From positions 620,001 to 684,000 of the forward strand of contig CAJQUW010001409.1 in the NCBI GenBank assembly GCA_907163375.1: a stretch of 64,000 nt of DNA. The letters are read 5' to 3'. Within the stretch, counting starts at the first letter, position 1; the number at the start of each line of letters is the position of its first letter. The stretch comes from Prostheceraeus crozeri. Taxonomy: Eukaryota > Platyhelminthes > Polycladida > Euryleptidae. Positions 58,860 through 64,000 of the stretch are shown here, one piece after another. A program made the translations under genes and the position numbers. The notes under the pieces were generated by a model that saw only the letters and a list, made by a program, of their open reading frames with translations, was not told the origin of the DNA and made no database searches.

Positions 58860-59090
58860 ACTGCACTCTCTACATCCACTACATAATCTACGGTATGACA
58901 AGACTTCATCGAGATACTCACTTCGCTATAGCTTTTCTTGTAAAATCGAAACTCTGACCCAACGCTTCAAATCATCATTCATCAAGTTAGCTTCAGCTCA
59001 CTTGTACTTTGTTTTTCCCGTCACTCTCTCTGCATACTCGCCACTTCTGATCTTGTATGAAGTGCAATAAAAAGATTATTATTAATTTAT
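58860..59090 (+). mobile_element. Probable retroelement 3' tail
   Basis: A plus-strand stretch with a partly open frame ends in GTGCAATAAAAAGATTATTATT, the style of 3' end shared by LINE-derived repeats in this window. The coding similarity is too weak to name. Confidence 0.28.
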
Positions 59091-59099
59091 TATACACTA

Positions 59100-60900
59100 A
59101 GGCCTACTGTACTAAAAAATGATTTTAGTTGCTGACTATGCACATTATGAATACTCATATGCCCTTATTTTAAACAAGAAATCATGTTGAATGAATCTTG
59201 AAACATGACAATTGATTATTCATGCATAATTTGCCAACACATTCAAATGGCTACTAATTTGAAGCGTGAAGGACCTGTGCCGGGCTTAGTAACTGAAACT
59301 CATGCGTCCAGTCGGGTCGAAAAATGGAAGCTGGAAGCTACAACGGGACCCACCCTGTGAGAGCTCTTCCACCCAGACGCGGAAAAAAGGACTATCTACA
59401 CATCATAGTATGCGCAAATTCATATTTTTACCAGCATTTATTATCTTTACAGGAAAGTTGATGAGTTCAGCTGGTTTCAATTATCGCAATAAGAAGTCTT
59501 GAATTTAGATTAGAAGCATAGTGACCACCGCTGCGCTATTTTTACTGAGCTGTGCTAATTGATCTACTTTCTTGCCTTTACCGGAGTTTCTGCGCTATTT
59601 ATTTTTTTTAGATCGCAGCGAATTTTTTTCTTTTTTATCAAAGTTTTTTATATTTTAATCAAACGTGGACAAACTTCTTTAATTACTCGGCATTTCTTAG
59701 TTTAATTTACCAATATATGTATCGAATGGAGCAGGCTTCATGTCTTCAGAATTCTGCCGCTGGATGCCTTCGCCATCAGAACGAAATCAAAGGAATTCAA
59801 AATACGCCAACGCTATGTTGTCTATTCCTAAGATGAATAACCTGTTTAATTTAACCACCCTCAACATATCAAGACGCATCATGGTTGTATGATGCGCAGG
59901 TATTATAATCGGAAACGAGATGCAGGGCAACATAAGTATTCCTAGCGCAACGGACAGCTTTTTGTAGACTTACCTACAAAAATGAAAGCTACTATAATTG
60001 GTGAATGCATCGATAAGTACTTCCCAGGTTTCACTTTCACGAAGCATCATCAGTCTATACAGCATCGCTTACGTTTAGAACAATCTTACTGAATGTTGCA
60101 TTTCCGTTGCCCTCGGGACATAGCATGCGGTCCAGCTTGAAGAGATCCGAAAAATTCAGATCTACTTATAATCTCAGCCCAGTCCTTCGGTTTATATGTC
60201 AAAAAATTAATGTATCTGTCGTTGGTGAAAAGATGCCGTTGGCCGCGGCCTTCCAAAACTGAGTTTCTGGACCATTTGACTAGGAATCGGACAGTGTCTT
60301 TTGTCAACTATTCTATGTGGGCTGAATCACTCCTGCCAAAGAGAATAAATCTTCATATCAAACAATATCGAATCTTTTCGAAAAATCTCACATAAAAATG
60401 ACACTTGGTCAAGTTGTTTTTCAAGTATCTTGAATTGCTAGACAATTTCTATGTAAATCTTTTGGTGCATGGTCAGGATGATTATGAAATACGGTTTTGA
60501 TAGAATTTTCCTAGGGAAAACCTCGAATTGAAATTTATCTCTCATAGACTATAGATTTTCCGGTTAAATTTTAACAGAAACACAGATTTTAGAAATCACA
60601 TGGTATCAGAAAGTTTGTTATTTAGATTGTATCTTGAGGACCATTCTGACTTAGCAACATTCTTCAACGATTTCCGATGGAAAGTGCATGTTGATATCGT
60701 ACTTGTCAGCGAAAGTTTGAAAAAGCGGACGATACGAACACTGTCCAAAAACAGACAAGCCGCTTAAGTTTGAGTTGCATTCTCAGTCAAAATATGGTAT
60801 AGACCTGAATGAGCAGCCATATCATCATTCTGTCAAGAATTATCAAAGTGTCTAGTTCGACCATCAGATTTAATTTCTACCGTTAGCTAGATATCCACTC
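59100..60900. other. No gene recognised; one interspersed-repeat copy
   Basis: No exon or transposon boundary was supported. 60771-60845 carries TGAGTTGCATTCTCAGTCAA and TAGACCTGAAT, shared with 48341-48400 and, more weakly, 52933-52960. The left end of the hAT element should lie here or further left but was not found. Confidence 0.35.
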
Positions 60901-60915
60901 AGACAACAATTCAAA

Positions 60916-62559
60916 TTATTCAAAGCTTTGTATTACATTGGAATACTCGTCTTCCTGTGAAGACTCGGGAGCACTCATGTAATCAGTGTACTTCCATGCT
61001 ACATTATAACGGATAAAGAGGATATTGTTCACAACGTCGTCACTCAATGTAGCACGCAGAACAGAATGGATCAGTTTATGATGGGAAAAACATTGGTGTA
61101 TGGAATATTCACTGACCACAAATTTGAGAAGTCTGTAGTCGACAAACTGTTTAAGTTGTGGGGAAAGTAATGTTTCATCGCTTCTGAAGTTTTTGCTCAA
61201 ACAAGTAAAATCTAAATCAAGGGCTTCAAGCCAGCCTGCCAGGCTGGTTTGAGTATCTTCATCGAGTTGATATTTTCCTGTTAGATACAAATTGAGCATC
61301 ACAAGGTCATTTTGAAGTAGTGTTTTATATTGATCCGCAACTTCTGCAACGGCTTCGAAACCATTCACACGACTTAAAGAAATGGCATCCTCATAACTTT
61401 CATACAATTCCGGCCAATTACATTCACTTTTCTGCGCTAGACAAAATACGTCGACGAAAGGTTTCAGTGCGTCAAACGAAGCATTGATACATGACAAATA
61501 GCAAGTATCTTTGTTATCAGTTTGTATCTGCAAATAATCTCGAATCTCACTCAACCTTTCCAGTATCACATTCATGTGAGTTTCGCTGAAAGGTCTGATA
61601 ATGCCCTCACAAATATAGCGTTGCAGGAGTTCGTAAACCTCCTTCAGAAAATCGACTTCCGTACACAGATATTGAATTATCAAGTTTAGTCCATGAGTCG
61701 AGCATCGCAGAGGAAGGATTGCTACATTCGAAGCGACGACCAGGTGAGCTGCCTGCAACATGGTGCTGGTATTATCTGTCATTAAGGCTACTGGCTTGAT
61801 GTCATAAGTTTTCAACAGCACTAATGCATCATTAACACACTCAACAATTTCGTCAGGTGAACAATTTGATATAACGTAGCTTTTGAGGTAAATTGGTAAA
61901 GGACTTGACATCAAAAACATGAATACTGCCAAATGAGACTGACCGGTAGATGAAATTTTCCAACCATCAAGAGCTAAAACCGCCCATTGTCCACGATTAG
62001 TTTCTAACATCTGGAGTTTGATTTCATCGACAAGCTTACGTATCTCAGTCAGAACAGTCTGTCGCTTTATTGATGGTAATCGAAATCCAGCACTCACAAT
62101 CGGATCCTCAAAAAAATGCAGAGGAAGATAATGCTTTGAGCAAGTAAGAGTCAGGACACAACGACGCGTTATACTTATTTCTTCTTGAACTTTGATTTTC
62201 TTCGGTTGAGGTGGAGGTATGCAAATCGGAGATAACGATAAAGCCGAAGAAGACGGCTTTTGTCCTTGAGATTTTGCGACAGCGGATCTCGGATGAGAAT
62301 GGACGAGATGGCGTTTTAAACTGTTAGTTCCTGACGATCGTTGGTTGTAACTGAATGGATGTAAGCACATCTTGCAATAAGCTTTGTTAGACGGCGAATC
62401 GATGTAGAAGAAATGATCATATTTTATGACACCATTTATTGTCTGAAGGAGTTGCTCTTCGCTGACTTTGGGATATTTTTCTTCAATAAAACTCTCCGCT
62501 AACTTCATGAAATGCATAATACAAGACTGGTGAGAATTCGCGTTGTACAAGCAGCGCAC
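60916..62559 (-). CDS. hAT-family transposase, intact 547-residue frame
   Basis: An uninterrupted frame on the minus strand. A BED-type zinc finger lies at about residues 45-90 (Cys62, Cys65, His84, His89), followed by a Ser/Pro-rich linker. The RNase H-like core has LALDGW (Asp198), ALMTDNTSTM (Asp262) and the hAT C-x2-H as RCSTH (286-289). Near the end a LIHSVLRATLS...NNILFIRYNVAW block resembles the hAT dimerisation region. The protein would bind its element's ends and cut and paste it. It is somewhat shorter than many hAT transposases (600-700), but has every major part. A GC-rich terminus lies 110-160 bp upstream of the start. It is either a recent autonomous hAT element or a captured transposase gene; the nearby terminus favours the first. 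Confidence 0.88.
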   Translation of the reverse strand: MRCLYNANSHQSCIMHFMKLAESFIEEKYPKVSEEQLLQTINGVIKYDHFFYIDSPSNKAYCKMCLHPFSYNQRSSGTNSLKRHLVHSHPRSAVAKSQGQKPSSSALSLSPICIPPPQPKKIKVQEEISITRRCVLTLTCSKHYLPLHFFEDPIVSAGFRLPSIKRQTVLTEIRKLVDEIKLQMLETNRGQWAVLALDGWKISSTGQSHLAVFMFLMSSPLPIYLKSYVISNCSPDEIVECVNDALVLLKTYDIKPVALMTDNTSTMLQAAHLVVASNVAILPLRCSTHGLNLIIQYLCTEVDFLKEVYELLQRYICEGIIRPFSETHMNVILERLSEIRDYLQIQTDNKDTCYLSCINASFDALKPFVDVFCLAQKSECNWPELYESYEDAISLSRVNGFEAVAEVADQYKTLLQNDLVMLNLYLTGKYQLDEDTQTSLAGWLEALDLDFTCLSKNFRSDETLLSPQLKQFVDYRLLKFVVSEYSIHQCFSHHKLIHSVLRATLSDDVVNNILFIRYNVAWKYTDYMSAPESSQEDEYSNVIQSFE

Positions 62560-62639
62560 AACGAGTGATAGCGGCTGTATTTACGACGCAGAGCAACGTT
62601 GCACGAGAAAGGAGACACACACTGATTCAATAACGCTGT

Positions 62640-62717
62640 ATGAATAGATGCGCGCGGGCAGAGACACAAAGCGGGCATGTCCGCATCAATGCGGGCACGG
62701 GCACGGGCTACACCCTA
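62640..62717. mobile_element. Right terminus of the hAT element
   Basis: Read on the minus strand from 62717: TAGGGTGTAGCCCGTGCCCG, then more GTGCCCG/GCGGAC words. TAGGG-type starts are shared with the two hAT-type non-autonomous elements in this window. GCCCGTG repeats and GCGGGCAT/ATGTCCGC inverses are probable transposase-binding sites. The flanking 8 bp would be GCGCTAAT (62718-62725). I did not find that flank on the left side. Confidence 0.6.
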
Positions 62718-63473
62718 GCGCTAATCAGTGACGCTGCTGACAGTGTAACGCAGTAAGCTGCGTACCAGCAAATCAGATAGTAGGGGAAATCTACAAACAT
62801 TGATGTTGCCAGATGCGACATATTATTTCTCTGAAATGAGTGAACCGAAGTGACAGACAAAATAACTGACTCATGTAATGCTGACGTTATCTAGACTACT
62901 GTATTCGTGTTCATAAATCACAACGTAAATGGTATTCACGTTATTTCATCATTCATACTTCAGAACTAAGAATATCATAAGATCGTTTGGATAAAGAGCG
63001 AGGATTATTTTTATAGAAATGGGAATTATTGGGCTGATGGTTATTTTTACTTTAATTCAGACGGTGAAGATGAATAAATAATTCAGTAGACAGTTAATTT
63101 TGCATTTAGAATTTATACTTTTTTTGAAGGTACTTGTGAGTTACCTCCCTCATGTTTTCAAATTTGCTAAAAATCCGTAGAAATGAATCAACGCCTGAAA
63201 ACTTTAATTATACGTTAGTGAGAATATTTCCTACCCACATACCAAAATTTGTGCAAATCGGACAAGTACTTTTTGAATTAGGGGCGATCGCTTGAACTTT
63301 GAAGTGCATGTCTGTGTGGATGTCTGCAGCTTGATCTGACTTCCTACTTCATGCGCAGAAATCACTTCATTGAGGTCAACAAAGTCATTTTTCGACAACT
63401 CGTGAAATGATGATGACCAAGCCACATCCCCTCTATTAACATTTTTAACTTAAAAATGTTGTGGCCAGGTATT

Positions 63474-63866
63474 CCAATCTCGGGATTGAGAAATTAACGA
63501 AATAGCTGCATTCCGTCAAATGTATGACAAATTGGCGAAGATAAAACTATCAGAAATCCATACACGATAGATATAGGCTCCTCACACTTCAATATAATCG
63601 TGAACTTCACATTTTTAATAATCCATCGATGAGACTTTTTGAATAAAAGTCGAGACTGAAATTTGAGCTTGTCATCTGTCAAAGCCAGCAATATTTGAAA
63701 GCAAGACCAATTTGACGATGAGCATTGGCGAAGTAGGACCATTACACAATACCTGGATTAAGAATCTAGCTAATCCTTGGAAATGTGATCTCTAGGAGGC
63801 GAATTGCTCACTAGACCACAGCTTTGTTTACATAATTAGCCTCTGATTAACTCAATCCCGGGATTA
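63474..63866. repeat. Inverted CTCGGGATTGAG words, possible hAT-type remnant
   Basis: CCAATCTCGGGATTGAG (63474-63490) and CTCAATCCCGGGATTA (63851-63866) are inverse with two mismatches. They resemble the subterminal ATCCCGGGAT words of 3658-4421. A further copy may run past the window end (TCGCGAATCCTGAG near 63968). Confidence 0.4.
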
Positions 63867-64000
63867 GTCTGTTAAGGAAGAATTACATGTGTTCTCATTT
63901 GACCACAGAATTGTTATTCACAGCATTAGCTTAACTTACGGTAAAAGGCATGTAAAAGATTTTTCAATCGCGAATCCTGAGCTTGGGATTTTTGAATCTA

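Noticed and set aside
1-64000. LTR retroelements, endogenous virus or Polinton
   Set aside because: No gag, integrase, envelope, capsid or protein-primed polymerase motif and no paired long terminal repeats were recognised; every reverse transcriptase seen is LINE type.
1-64000. CRISPR arrays, operons or bacterial features
   Set aside because: Spliced genes, LINEs and MITEs show animal DNA, and no evenly spaced short repeats of CRISPR type exist; the 13-bp and 27-bp repeats at 42-46 kb are unevenly spaced.

Overview
The window is AT-rich, repeat-packed animal DNA. Two split host genes use GT-AG introns of 2 to 8 kb, and the GTAGGCCTA-like words scattered through it are common in marine invertebrate genomes. 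Phylum cannot be fixed from the sequence. No LTR retroelement, endogenous virus or Polinton was recognised, and no tRNA or rRNA gene was seen.

Host genes fill 1-27 kb. The plus strand carries the last coding exon of RUVBL2 (reptin, a AAA+ helicase) at 9650-9820; its other exons must lie left of the window, so 1-9649 reads as one long intron filled with repeats. Facing it on the minus strand is a complete group XII secreted phospholipase A2 gene (PLA2G12-like), from 27269 leftwards, with exon 1 (signal peptide), exon 2 (calcium-loop region) and exon 3 (Cys-Cys-Asn-Gln-His-Asp catalytic helix). The most striking result is its 3' end. Three tandem candidate last exons (12284-12130, 12006-11723, 10087-9966) all have an acceptor in the same phase, all keep the spacing of the final cysteine block, and each ends in its own stop. 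They predict proteins of 216, 259 and 205 residues sharing one catalytic core. The most distal one meets RUVBL2 tail to tail: the RUVBL2 AATAAA is four bases from its stop codon.

From 27 to 64 kb no host gene is supported; the region is transposon strata. 28.6-29.5 kb holds an hAT-type non-autonomous element. 29.9-35.9 kb holds two copies of one LINE in head-to-head inverted orientation, whose arms are patchily identical and share two nonsense codons. 36.6-39.0 kb has an inverted repeat with 284-bp arms and a MITE. 39.9-40.6 kb is a LINE tail. 42389-46948 is a full 4.56-kb DNA transposon with 13-bp inverted ends, a 6-bp target duplication (CATCAC), a decayed DDE/D-like transposase, seven copies of GTCACGAACGAAC in one orientation, and a four-copy 27-bp repeat. 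47.4-48.3 kb holds two LINE fragments. 50.0-52.4 kb holds a P-superfamily transposase C-terminus and a second, unrelated transposase pointing away from it. 56.2 kb has a probable Penelope-type GIY-YIG piece. 60916-62559 is an uninterrupted 547-residue hAT transposase with one recognisable terminus.

Several elements carry readable target duplications (8 bp at 3658-4421 and 28581-29510, 6 bp at 6811-7236 and 42389-46948), which gives their boundaries to the base.
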